Source: CANHEE01 sp043777755 (lineage in GTDB: Bacteria; Bacteroidota; Bacteroidia; Chitinophagales; Saprospiraceae). Taken from it: 64,000 nt of DNA. The DNA is taken from positions 65,306-129,305 of the forward strand of contig JAYWHK010000212.1 in the NCBI GenBank assembly GCA_043777755.1, given 5' to 3'. The position numbers were made by a program, and so were the translations under genes. This document shows positions 55,046 to 63,073 of this stretch, in pieces. The notes beneath the pieces are model-generated. The model saw only the letters and a program-made list of their open reading frames with translations, searched no databases and was not told the origin of the DNA. The number at the start of each line of letters is the position of its first letter. Within the stretch, counting starts at the first letter, position 1.

Positions 55046-55154
55046 ATGCAAGTTAAATTTTTTCTATGAGATATGCAAGTTATTCATAATAAATTATTGC
55101 ATCGCTCCTAAATATTTTTTGATTTTTACCAAAAAATGGCAAAAAAGATTTATT

Positions 55155-56459
55155 TTACCCAAAAACTAAGCCTTTGTGCTTGGCAAATTCTTCATCAATG
55201 TATTGGTGCAGCGCATCAGCGTCGTCAAACATATCAAACAATTCAGCCCATTGAGAAGCATGGCTGGTTTTGCGTTTGTACAGTTGTTGGTCAATCGCCA
55301 ATACCAAACGGCGTACATCTTCTGCTGTAATCAATGGCTTACTTCCCAAAATCATCAAACGCTCTACAACGTTGCGGAGTTCTCGGATATTACCACTCCA
55401 ATCTCTATTTTTTAACAAGTGCATGGCATCTTCACTTACCGTAACAGATGCAGCACCAGATTCTTCGCAGTATCTATCAATAAAAAACTCGACCAATTGA
55501 GGAATATCATTTCTACGGTTATTAAGCGCAGGTACTTTTGCTACGATAACAGCCAAACGGAAATAAAGGTCTTCACGGAAATTACCCATCGCAATTTCTT
55601 TGATTAAATCTTTATTTGTTGCTGCAATAACACGGACATTGACCGTAATATCTTTATCGCTACCAACTCTCGAAACCTTGTGTTCTTGCAAAGCACGCAA
55701 CATTTTTGCTTGTGCAGGAAGACTCAAATCTCCAATCTCATCTAAAAATATAGTACCTCCATTGGCTTGCTCGAATTTGCCAGCGTAATCTTTCACTGCA
55801 CCAGTGAAAGAACCTTTCATGTGTCCAAACAATTCACTTTCAATGAGTTCCGAAGGAATCGCTGCACAGTTCACCTCTACTAAAGGGTGTTCTCTACGGT
55901 TACTTTTTTCGTGCATCCATCGAGCCACCAATTCTTTACCAGCACCGTTTGGCCCCAAAACCAAAACACGAGCATCTGTTGGCGCAACTTTATCAATCAA
56001 TTCTTTTACTTCTGAAATGGCCGCCGAATCGCCAATCATCTCTTGTACTTTATTCTGCGTAACTTTCTTTTTGAGCGATTTGGTTTCTACCACCAAATTC
56101 GACATATCCAAAGCATTGCGCAATGTAATCAGCAAACGGTTCAAATCTAAAGGCTTTTGGATAAAATCAAAAGCACCTTTTTTTACCGCATCAACAGCTG
56201 TGTTCACATCGGCATGACCAGAAATCATGACAATCGGAACTTCTGGACAAATGGCTTGAATACGATCCAATGCCTCTAATCCATCTAATTTTGGCATTTT
56301 GATGTCCATGAAAACAACATCAAACTTCGTCTGTTTGATACGTGCAATTGCATCCATACCATCTCCCGCCTCGTGTACTTCGTACTTGTTCGTTTCTAAA
56401 ATATCCCTTAGAATTCTGCGGATTGCTACTTCGTCATCAACGATTAAAATTTTTGCCAT
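55155..56459 (-). CDS. NtrC-type sigma-54 response regulator lacking a DNA-binding domain
   Basis: This 434-residue protein has a receiver domain (residues 1-120; phospho-acceptor Asp52 in VVFMDIKMPKLDGL). A sigma-54 AAA+ domain follows (about 145-385). Walker A is the variant GPNGAGKELVARWMHEKS. ESELFGHMKGSFTGA carries GSFTGA in place of GAFTGA, GGTIFLDEIGDL is Walker B, and WSGNIRELRNVVERL is the sensor region. The ~50 residues that follow (YIDEEFAKHKGLVFG is the end) hold no Fis-type helix-turn-helix. It may activate sigma-54 promoters without binding an upstream site, as other HTH-less family members do. The cognate kinase is not identified. Confidence 0.85.
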   Translation of the reverse strand: MAKILIVDDEVAIRRILRDILETNKYEVHEAGDGMDAIARIKQTKFDVVFMDIKMPKLDGLEALDRIQAICPEVPIVMISGHADVNTAVDAVKKGAFDFIQKPLDLNRLLITLRNALDMSNLVVETKSLKKKVTQNKVQEMIGDSAAISEVKELIDKVAPTDARVLVLGPNGAGKELVARWMHEKSNRREHPLVEVNCAAIPSELIESELFGHMKGSFTGAVKDYAGKFEQANGGTIFLDEIGDLSLPAQAKMLRALQEHKVSRVGSDKDITVNVRVIAATNKDLIKEIAMGNFREDLYFRLAVIVAKVPALNNRRNDIPQLVEFFIDRYCEESGAASVTVSEDAMHLLKNRDWSGNIRELRNVVERLMILGSKPLITAEDVRRLVLAIDQQLYKRKTSHASQWAELFDMFDDADALHQYIDEEFAKHKGLVFG

Positions 56460-56822
56460 AATGTGTTTGTTAATTTACTTGGTGTAATTGTACCTTAAAA
56501 TAAATAACGCTTTTTTATAAAAAATATTGAATTTTATAAAAAAACATTTGACAATTACACCGCTGATTTAGTTCTAATTACAAATATAATATTTATTTAA
56601 TATATTCAACAATAATTACGCCAAAAAATTAACATTGTTGCATTTACACATATTATTTTTAATAATGTATATGCACATCAGAAAGTGGTTTTGGGATTTT
56701 GCATTTATACAAAATATTGAACAACAAGCATTTGCAATATCTTTAATATCTAATAACCAATATCCGTTGTGTATATTTTACAAAAATCAAAAATTGTAAC
56801 GTATATTTACCAATCAAAAAAT
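56460..56822. other. Intergenic region holding repeat copy E
   Basis: Apart from repeat copy E (56669-56775), this 363-base divergent gap is very AT-rich with no coding frame seen. The open frame that seems to start at 56769 begins inside the repeat, so the downstream gene is placed at the next ATG, 56823. Confidence 0.5.
56669..56775 (+). repeat. Dispersed ~105-bp intergenic element, copy E
   Basis: This full-length copy includes ATCAGAAAGTGGTTTTGGGA, TTTTGCATTTATACAAAAT and AATATCTTTAATATCTAATA, and ends CCGTTGTGTATA. It is close to copy B over its whole length, so both should derive from one recent ancestor. Confidence 0.75.
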
Positions 56823-57839
56823 ATGAATCAGAAAAAATACACGTCTATTATTAGCATTGGACTTTGCTTAAGTTTTCTACTTTGTCGTTTTGATGGGTTG
56901 GAATATATTGGTATTGCATTTTTATTTCCTTTATTTTTAGAAGAGATGAAGAAAATAAAGAAAGCGTTTTATGCACTTTTATGTGTATTTACCTATTGGA
57001 TTGTTCCAGAAATGCCACAAATTTGGTTTTGGCATTTGTTTTTAATGCTTTTCTTCCTTTCTTTTTCAGACAATGAAAATTTAGACAAAGAAATTATAAA
57101 ATGGGCATTGGTAGCGTGTTATTTTTGGGGTGGTTTCAATAAGCTCAATCCTTGGTTTGCGGCTTATGAATTTCCATTGCTTCTTCCTTTTCTAAAAGAA
57201 AATACAAATCTTGCTTATGGTGTAGGTTTGTTTGAAATGAGTATTGGATTGGCTATAATTTTTTCAAAAACAAGGACTTTTGCTCTATATCTCTCCTTAT
57301 TCTTTCATACGTGTATTATTTTTCATTTATTAAAAACCGCTTGGAACAGCGTCGTGTTGCCTTGGAATATTTGCTTGCCCTTGCTTTTATTTTTTTTACA
57401 AAAAGAAAAAAACAAGGAGCAATTGGATTTCAAAAATCCTTATGCTACAATTTTGAATTGTTCTGTAATTCTTGTTTTTTTGATTTTACCTTTTTTACAA
57501 TTTTTCAATCAAAATTTTTATCCCATTGCTTTCAATATGTACGCAGGTGACGAAGTGGAATTAACGATTTTTTTTGATAAAAAAGACAAGAAAAATCTTG
57601 TTTCACCTTCATTTCAGCATTTAATTGTAGAAAACGATAGTATTTGCAGCCTTTCCTACGAAGCATATTCTATGGCAAAATACAACGTCCCACCCTTGTC
57701 CAGTACCAATCATTTGAAAAAAATAGGGGAATCTTTTCTTCAAAATGCACAATATAAAACAAGTTTTTACTACGAAATTTTGGAAGTAAAAAGATATGAT
57801 TCCTCGCTGGAAACTTTTGTCAAAAAAGTAAAAAATTAG
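56823..57839 (+). CDS. Multi-pass membrane protein, DoxX/MauE-like
   Basis: This 338-residue protein has about eight hydrophobic helices in its first ~240 residues (SIISIGLCLSFLLCRF, FWHLFLMLFFLSFS, WALVACYFWGGFNKLNPWFA, LFEMSIGLAIIFS, ALYLSLFFHTCIIFHLLK) and a soluble C-terminal domain of about 90 residues. The pattern around WGGFNKLNPWF and the helix spacing recalls DoxX/MauE-type membrane proteins, which in known cases assist redox or thiol chemistry; the match is weak. The ATG at 56823 is used because the ORF start further upstream lies inside a repeat. The role is not assigned. Confidence 0.5.
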   Translation: MNQKKYTSIISIGLCLSFLLCRFDGLEYIGIAFLFPLFLEEMKKIKKAFYALLCVFTYWIVPEMPQIWFWHLFLMLFFLSFSDNENLDKEIIKWALVACYFWGGFNKLNPWFAAYEFPLLLPFLKENTNLAYGVGLFEMSIGLAIIFSKTRTFALYLSLFFHTCIIFHLLKTAWNSVVLPWNICLPLLLFFLQKEKNKEQLDFKNPYATILNCSVILVFLILPFLQFFNQNFYPIAFNMYAGDEVELTIFFDKKDKKNLVSPSFQHLIVENDSICSLSYEAYSMAKYNVPPLSSTNHLKKIGESFLQNAQYKTSFYYEILEVKRYDSSLETFVKKVKN

Positions 57840-57899
57840 TTGCTGTATTTTTTAACTTATTGACTTACGACTTTTAGACTACTACGACTTACGACTATC

Positions 57900-58700
57900 T
57901 TACCAATCACCACTTGCGCCGCCGCCGCCGCCATCACCGCCGCCGAATCCGCCAAAATCAAATCCGCCACCACCGCCACCACGGTTGTTCCAATCATCAT
58001 CGCCCCAAGAACTTCGTCCGCCACCGCTGCCAGGCATATACCACCAGCCGCCACCGTCCCAATTGGTATAACCACGACGAGTAACAACCATTCCTTGGGA
58101 TTTTCGCTTCATTTGTATAATGATAAAAATCATGAACATCAAAATAAATAAGAAGATGATAATGTCTTCGATGCCAGCAGCTTCGCCTTTGTTATCATTA
58201 ACATACTCACCCGAAGCTCTTTTTATAATGCTACTGGTTGCTTTATCAAAACCATCGTAATAACGTTGTGTTTTGAAAGCTGGAATAATATCTTGATTGA
58301 TAATACGCTTGCAAATGCCGTCAGGAAGAACACCTTCCATACCGTAACCTGTCTGAATATTGATTCGACGGTCTTCAATCGCTGCTAAAATAACGATACC
58401 ATTATTCTTGCCTTTTTCACCAACGCCCCATTCTCTCAAAATCTTGAGTGCAACTTCGTCAATCACATAATCGCCTGTGCTTTTGATGATTACGACAGCG
58501 ATTTGCGTAGAGGTAGAATCATCGTATTTGACCAATTTGCGCTCTAAGTTTTCTTTTTCCTCAGGAGAAAGAACGCCAGCCAAATCATTGACCAAACGTG
58601 CTGGCGAAGGACGAGGAGGAATGTTTTGAGCAAAAATACTTTGATTTATATTCAAAACAAGAAAAGAGAAGATTGAAAAGTATAAAAATACTTTTTTCAT
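57900..58700 (-). CDS. TPM-domain membrane protein with glycine-rich tail (YgcG-like)
   Basis: This 266-residue protein has a signal peptide (VFLYFSIFSFLVLNINQSIF) and a TPM domain of about 125 residues (RLVNDLAGVLSPEEKENLER, STQIAVVIIKSTGDYVIDEV, DRRINIQTGYGMEGVLPDGI). A membrane helix follows (DIIIFLFILMFMIFIIIQM), then a Gly-rich tail with GGWWYMPGSGGGRSSWGDDD. TPM proteins are often encoded beside LemA. The tail is about 60 residues, mainly Gly, Ser, Asp and Trp. I chose the ATG at 58700. It is the third gene of a lemA-TPM-TPM set, 71 bases after the second. Function is poorly known. Confidence 0.85.
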   Translation of the reverse strand: MKKVFLYFSIFSFLVLNINQSIFAQNIPPRPSPARLVNDLAGVLSPEEKENLERKLVKYDDSTSTQIAVVIIKSTGDYVIDEVALKILREWGVGEKGKNNGIVILAAIEDRRINIQTGYGMEGVLPDGICKRIINQDIIPAFKTQRYYDGFDKATSSIIKRASGEYVNDNKGEAAGIEDIIIFLFILMFMIFIIIQMKRKSQGMVVTRRGYTNWDGGGWWYMPGSGGGRSSWGDDDWNNRGGGGGGFDFGGFGGGDGGGGGASGDW

Positions 58701-58771
58701 GCTTTCTTTCGAGGTATGCTTTACTACGGATATAGTGTATTTCATTGATTTTATATTCCTAAGAAAATTAA

Positions 58772-59233
58772 TTAATTGAATTTTCCAAAAACAATATCGT
58801 CAGGCAATTCGTTTTTGCGAATACCTGTTGGAGGAAAATAGGCATTGAGAGAAGCCCCTATTTCTTTAAGACAAATCTCAATCCCTTCGGCGTAATCACC
58901 AGTTTTGAAATGAGCTGTTAGACTGCTGGCTTTATTTTGCCAAAAATCATTGCCCGTTTTGTCATAAATAGCAGTATCGCCCAAGATTGCAAACTTTTTA
59001 GATTCAGTGGCAATGTACAACAAAACCGCATTGTGCAACTGTGTTTGGTACATTCCCAAATGATTAAATACTTCTTCGGCACGTTGCATAGTATTGTCAA
59101 AAGGACATTCTCCTTCGATATAGACCCGTACCTCACCAGAAGTTTTTGACTCAATATCCTGTATTAAATTGACAATGCGCTTTTTTTCACGCCTTGTCAA
59201 AATTTCATTTTTATTTTTGAAAAGACCAAACAT
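58772..59233 (-). CDS. TPM-domain protein without membrane anchor
   Basis: This 153-residue protein is a second TPM domain, with no signal peptide: RREKKRIVNLIQDIESKTSG, VRVYIEGECPFDNTMQRAEE and KFAILGDTAIYDKTGNDFW. Length suits the domain alone. It lies between the lemA gene (90-base gap with a hairpin) and the other TPM gene. The two TPM proteins are diverged paralogues and could act as partners at the inner membrane. The role is unknown. Confidence 0.8.
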   Translation of the reverse strand: MFGLFKNKNEILTRREKKRIVNLIQDIESKTSGEVRVYIEGECPFDNTMQRAEEVFNHLGMYQTQLHNAVLLYIATESKKFAILGDTAIYDKTGNDFWQNKASSLTAHFKTGDYAEGIEICLKEIGASLNAYFPPTGIRKNELPDDIVFGKFN

Positions 59234-59268
59234 TTAGGAACGTTGAATTGTAAATAGTGAATGATAAA

Positions 59269-59307
59269 TTAGCACATTCAGGCTTTTTCAAACCTAAAAT
59301 GTGCTAA
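59269..59307 (-). terminator. Hairpin between lemA and the first TPM gene
   Basis: TTAGCACATT (59269-59278) pairs with AATGTGCTAA (59298-59307), with AGG/CCT extending inside. It lies in the lemA-TPM gap and has no strong T tract. It may act as a partial terminator or attenuator that gives more LemA than TPM product. Confidence 0.5.
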
Positions 59308-59323
59308 TTATTCAATTTAAACC

Positions 59324-59902
59324 TTAAAATTCTACTTTTGGAACATTTTCAGAACCAGGGTTGCTTTGGAAGTAACCACGTTCTTTGAATCCAAAAATAC
59401 TTGCAAAAAGGCTTGCAGGGAAACGCTTGATGTTCACATTGTAAGACTTTACAACGCTGTTGAAATCATTGCGGGCAACAGTGATTCTGTTTTCTGTACC
59501 TGCCAATTCTGCACGAAGCTCGCTGAATTGTTGTGTCGCTTGCAGCTGAGGATAATTCTCAGAAACCACCAACAAACGGCTCAAAGCGCCACTCAATTGA
59601 CCCTGAGCTTTTTCAAACTCTGCCATTTTTTCTGGCGAAAGGTCATTGGCATCTACTTTCATTTGCGTTGCTTTCGAGCGGGCTTCGATGACTTTTGTCA
59701 AAGTTTCTTGCTCAAAATTAGCAGCTCCTTTTACCGTATTGACGATGTTCGGAATCAAATCAGAACGACGCTGATACTGCGATTCTACTTTTGCCCAAGT
59801 GGACTTCACGTCTTCAAGAGAGGTGACCATTCCATTGTACTGATTGCAACCCATGAATAACAATAAGGCTGCGATACCTACTAAAATAAGTGTATTTCTC
59901 AT
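59324..59902 (-). CDS. lemA: LemA-family lipoprotein
   Basis: This 192-residue protein matches LemA: lipobox LLLFMGCNQYNGM (Cys19 in the mature form), then DLIPNIVNTVKGAANFEQET, long helical segments, LLVVSENYPQLQATQQFSEL and ENRITVARNDFNSVVKSYNV. Length is normal. It is anchored in the membrane by its lipid. The role of LemA is uncertain in all bacteria, but it is commonly linked to TPM proteins as here, which suggests a common envelope-related task. Confidence 0.92.
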   Translation of the reverse strand: MRNTLILVGIAALLLFMGCNQYNGMVTSLEDVKSTWAKVESQYQRRSDLIPNIVNTVKGAANFEQETLTKVIEARSKATQMKVDANDLSPEKMAEFEKAQGQLSGALSRLLVVSENYPQLQATQQFSELRAELAGTENRITVARNDFNSVVKSYNVNIKRFPASLFASIFGFKERGYFQSNPGSENVPKVEF

Positions 59903-60044
59903 TCTGTAATGAAAATTGAAATGTAAGAAAATGAATTAAAAGTTAAAGTTACGAATAATTTATAAAACTAAATAATTTTATTTTTAGTTCCATTTCAGAA
60001 AAAAAATGTAATTTCGTTTTTTATTACATTTTATATCATCAAAA

Positions 60045-60449
60045 ATGAAGCGTATATTTTATTTTATTTTATTTATAAATAGCTTATTATCAATTGTTTG
60101 TTGTATTAATTCTGAGCAAAAGCAGCAAAAAAATGAGCAAGCAAATGGCAGTGATAACAACGTACAAATTTATGACGAATTAGCAAAAGAATATTGTGCT
60201 TGCTCAGAAGAAATTGTTTCGCTGAATAAAAAAATGCAAAAATTAGCAGAACAAGAAAAATTTGAAGAAATGGGCGATTTATTGTCCGAAATTGATTCAA
60301 AAAGTTCCAAACAATTGGCTTGCAAAGAACAAATTGAGCAAAAATACAAAACTTCTATTGATACGAACAAAGCTGTTTTAGTTTCGTTTAAAAGATTATG
60401 TCCAGATTTGGGTAATTTTATAGAAAATGCAAAAAAAGATAGCAATTGA
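60045..60449 (+). CDS. Small putative lipoprotein
   Basis: This 134-residue protein has a hydrophobic start with LLSIVCCINSEQ that could be a lipoprotein signal. A Cys-containing helical region follows (YDELAKEYCACSEEIVSLNK, QKLAEQEKFEEMGDLLSEID, LACKEQIEQKYKTSIDTNK). It is mostly coiled-coil-like and ends without a recognised domain. It has no known relatives that I can name. Confidence 0.55.
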   Translation: MKRIFYFILFINSLLSIVCCINSEQKQQKNEQANGSDNNVQIYDELAKEYCACSEEIVSLNKKMQKLAEQEKFEEMGDLLSEIDSKSSKQLACKEQIEQKYKTSIDTNKAVLVSFKRLCPDLGNFIENAKKDSN

Positions 60450-60566
60450 TTATTTTATTAAATTAAAATAATAAATATATAAAAATTTTACTAAAAAAAT
60501 TTGGATTAAACCATTCATTTTCAGAACTTTATCCCTTCATTAAACAAAGTATTCTCAAATAAAATT

Positions 60567-60920
60567 ATGGAAGCAAGTAATAAAACAGGCGGATTGGGTG
60601 ATATTAGTATGATTCGTGACATTCTCATGGGGCAGCACCTTTCAGAAATCGAAAGCCGCTTTGCCGAAACCAATGGACGAATCCAACAGTTGGAACAAGA
60701 TTTGCGTAAGTCTATGCAAGAGCAAGAAGACCGTAGCAATCAGCGTTTTAGTAAACTGACCGAAGAAATGAATGAGCGTTTTGCTCGCTTACAAAAAAAC
60801 TTAGACGACAACACCAAAATGCTTGATGAAAAAATCAATCGCACCAGCAAAACCGATAAGGCTATTATTGGGGCAATGCTGATGGAGATTGGAAAGCAAT
60901 TGGTCGAAGATAAAAAATAG
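60567..60920 (+). CDS. Coiled-coil protein, first gene of the small-GTPase cassette
   Basis: This 117-residue, highly charged protein is almost entirely helical, with heptad-like repeats from about residue 25 to 95 (EIESRFAETNGRIQQLEQDL, RFSKLTEEMNERFARLQKNL). It has a short Gly-rich N-terminus (NKTGGLGDISMIRDI) and no signal peptide. It lies 11 bases before the roadblock/longin-like gene, so translational coupling is likely. Its partner is probably the next product. Function is unknown. Confidence 0.65.
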   Translation: MEASNKTGGLGDISMIRDILMGQHLSEIESRFAETNGRIQQLEQDLRKSMQEQEDRSNQRFSKLTEEMNERFARLQKNLDDNTKMLDEKINRTSKTDKAIIGAMLMEIGKQLVEDKK

Positions 60921-60931
60921 TTGATTTTTAA

Positions 60932-61822
60932 ATGAGTGCGCCTAATAACAATGACTTATTTTTGATGCGCCAGCTTCAAGACATTCTACTCAAAGAAGAT
61001 AGAACAGAACTTGATCAGCTACGCAGCACGATTGATGACCCTGAGAAGTTGTCCCAAAAAGTCACACCTATTATTGAGGCCCGTATTGATTTTTTAAAAA
61101 AGAATTTCCCAAAAGAATTTCGAGTAGTTGTTGATGATATTGTTGATAAAAGAATAAAATCTTCGCAACACGAACTGATGGACGCTCTTTATCCTGTGAT
61201 GGGACAGATGATAAAAAAATACATCAACTTTCAGTTTCAAGTACTCAAAGAAAGTATTGAAGAAAGCGTCAAACAAGCACTTGATACGAAAACCATTTGG
61301 TGGAAAATAAAAGCAAATGTTTTTGGTATCAAACAACAAGAGGTGATTTTGCAAAATTTAGACCGCCCAACGGTGGAAGAAGTGTGCTTAATCCAACGAG
61401 ATTCGGGCTTGTTGATGGGTGCAGCGTCGTTGAGTCCTGCCGTGGACAAAGATGTTATTGCAGGAATGCTGACCGCCATCAAAGCATTTGTAGAAGATGC
61501 TTTTCAGCGTGAAAATGAAGAATTGGAAATGATTCAATACGGAACTTATAAAATTTTACTTTATAATTTTCACACTTATTATGTATCTGTTGCCATGAGT
61601 GGCTCGGTTTCAAGCGAAGAAAAAGAGAAAATAAACGATGAATTACAGCATTTTGCCTTGAATGAGCTTAATAATTACAAACAAAGTGATTTAGATGAGA
61701 AATATGACCTTATTTCTCAAAAGTTACATGATTATTTTATAGCTCCGCAAAAGGAAAATACACCAGATGAAACGAACAGATTTGTAGAAAAAACACAAGC
61801 TATTGTAGCAGCGTATGATTAG
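60932..61822 (+). CDS. Roadblock/longin-like domain protein, partner of the small GTPase
   Basis: This 296-residue soluble protein has an N-terminal ~125 residues of charged helices (ELDQLRSTIDDPEKLSQKV, VDKRIKSSQHELMDALYPVM). A domain at about 145-225 then reads VCLIQRDSGLLMGAASLSPA, VIAGMLTAIKAFVEDAFQRE, MIQYGTYKILLYNFHTYYVS, VAMSG. This pattern (sensor of GLL, then GMLTAIK-FV-D-F, then a strand pair) resembles a longin/roadblock-type domain that in other bacteria precedes OmpA or accompanies small GTPases. No membrane segment is seen. Its last 8 bases overlap the start of the GTPase gene. It is a good candidate for a GTPase-regulating scaffold. The domain call is from memory of the pattern. 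Confidence 0.6.
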   Translation: MSAPNNNDLFLMRQLQDILLKEDRTELDQLRSTIDDPEKLSQKVTPIIEARIDFLKKNFPKEFRVVVDDIVDKRIKSSQHELMDALYPVMGQMIKKYINFQFQVLKESIEESVKQALDTKTIWWKIKANVFGIKQQEVILQNLDRPTVEEVCLIQRDSGLLMGAASLSPAVDKDVIAGMLTAIKAFVEDAFQRENEELEMIQYGTYKILLYNFHTYYVSVAMSGSVSSEEKEKINDELQHFALNELNNYKQSDLDEKYDLISQKLHDYFIAPQKENTPDETNRFVEKTQAIVAAYD

Positions 61823-62297
61823 TAGAAAAGTAATTCTGACTGGGAGTTTTGGCGTAGGCAAAACTTCACTTTTCAATCAATTTATTTATAGTAAATTTGA
61901 TGAAAAATATTTGACGACCATCGGCGTAAAAGTCAATAAAAAAACCATTGAAATAGACGGGCGAGAATTGTCTATTTTGTTATGGGACATTGCTGGAGAA
62001 GTTGCGCAGGACAAAGTTCCTGTGTCCTATTTCCTCGGAGCAAGCGGTATTATCTATGTTTTTGACCTCAACCGACCTTCTACGCACATTAATATTGCAT
62101 CGGATTTAGAATATTTAAAAAATATGTTGCCTGATGGTGCTGTAAAAGTTGTAGGTAACAAGAAAGATTTACTCAGCGAAACACAATTGGCAGATGTTCT
62201 GGCATCTATTCCAACGAAGGTTGATATTGTCACAAGTGCCAAAACGGGAGAAAATGTCGAAGAGCTTTTTGTAGTGCTTGGAAAAGAGCTAATTTAA
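61815..62297 (+). CDS. Rab/Ras-like small GTPase with Glu at the catalytic Gln position
   Basis: This 160-residue protein is a bacterial member of the Ras superfamily. All G motifs are visible: P-loop GSFGVGKTS (residues 10-18), switch I Thr35 in TTIGVKV, switch II WDIAGE (57-62), NKKD (115-118) and SAK (141-143). The body (LILWDIAG-like, SYFLGASGIIYVFDLNRPST) is Rab-like. Position 62, the Gln61 of Ras used for GTP hydrolysis, is Glu. There is no C-terminal lipidation motif. It overlaps the upstream gene by 8 bases. By analogy with MglA-type GTPases it could set polarity or switch motility, but this is inference. Confidence 0.85.
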   Translation: MISRKVILTGSFGVGKTSLFNQFIYSKFDEKYLTTIGVKVNKKTIEIDGRELSILLWDIAGEVAQDKVPVSYFLGASGIIYVFDLNRPSTHINIASDLEYLKNMLPDGAVKVVGNKKDLLSETQLADVLASIPTKVDIVTSAKTGENVEELFVVLGKELI

Positions 62298-62615
62298 TTG
62301 ATTGTTTCAAAACGTTCTTCTACTTTGACTTAATTGTTAAGTTCTAACAATTTTATGGTTGAAATATATTGGCTCATCAGGCTGCATTAAGTTTTACATC
62401 GCCTTAGTTTTTGCCAAATGTACAACAGCTTAGTCGTCATAAATCGCTCCATTTCAGCACTTTCTGCTTCATTTAGACCGTCATTTTTATTTTTTTGTCC
62501 CTTTCATTTGCAAATGGCTAAAAAAAAAGCGCAATATTCTGTTAGAATATTGCGCTTTTTTTTTTAGCAACTTTTTCATTATCTTTGCTCTTCAAATATT
62601 AAAACCGTTTTTGCA
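62298..62615. other. Intergenic region with terminator, -7 box and a minus-strand remnant
   Basis: This 318-base gap holds a strong terminator (62521-62564). A TATCTTTG -7 box is at 62580-62587. On the minus strand an open stretch at 62387-62482 reads EAESAEMERFMTTKLLYIWQ and ends in TAA. The minus-strand stretch has coding character but no start and may be a gene remnant. Confidence 0.4.
62521..62564. terminator. Terminator of the small-GTPase cassette
   Basis: GCGCAATATTCT (62529-62540) pairs exactly with AGAATATTGCGC (62544-62555), with eight A before and nine T after. It is a strong bidirectional intrinsic terminator. Confidence 0.85.
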
Positions 62616-63025
62616 ATGGAACTCTATCCAAACAAAATCAGATTTTTGTTTCTAATGTCAAGGAAATTTTAGAAAATGCAAGGCAAAAAGCCTATACTGC
62701 CGTCAATAGCGCAATGGTAGAGGCGTATTGGTTGGTCGGAAAATACATCGTCGAAGAAGAACAAAACGGACAAGAACGTGTAGCGTATGGTACTCACTTG
62801 TTGAAAATCCTATCTTTGGAGTTGAGTAAATCGTTTGGAAAAGGATTTGATGAACGAGAGTTACGCAAAACAAGGCAGTTTTACCTTATTTTTCCAATTC
62901 GGGACACAATGTGTGCCGAATTGGGTTGGTCACATTACAGCGAAACAGACCAAGACATTGCTCGTTACTCTATCCTCAATGGCAATGAACAAATCTTTGC
63001 GACCAAATATAAACTTTTCCTATAA
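62616..63025 (+). pseudogene. Decayed DUF1016 (YhcG-type PDDEXK nuclease) gene
   Basis: The DUF1016 N-terminal domain is clear (QIFVSNVKEILENARQKAYT, EAYWLVGKYIVEEEQNG, FGKGFDERELRKTRQFYLIF) up to CAELGWSHY. The following DIARYSILNGNEQIFATKYK belongs to the far C-terminus of full-length proteins (about 340 residues in the family), so roughly 200 residues including the PDDEXK nuclease site are missing. The frame stops at 63025 after KLFL, where the family continues with PTEEEL. The start codon at 62616 is out of frame with the conserved part, which marks a second frame break. Accessory genes of this family are often linked to restriction or mobile regions. Confidence 0.75.
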
Positions 63026-63073
63026 TTCCACATTACAAATAAAAATGTATATTTGCACATTAAATCAAAATGT

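Noticed and set aside
56769..56822. Possible longer start for the membrane protein.
   Set aside because: It lies in the end of repeat copy E; the natural start with a normal N-terminus is the ATG at 56823.
57900..58087. Long Gly/Ala/Val open frames opposite and within the YgcG-like tail.
   Set aside because: They are shadow frames of GGN-type repeats in the Gly-rich tail, not genes.
62616..63025. An intact small DUF1016 protein.
   Set aside because: Family members need the central nuclease domain; here N- and C-terminal parts are fused with the middle deleted.
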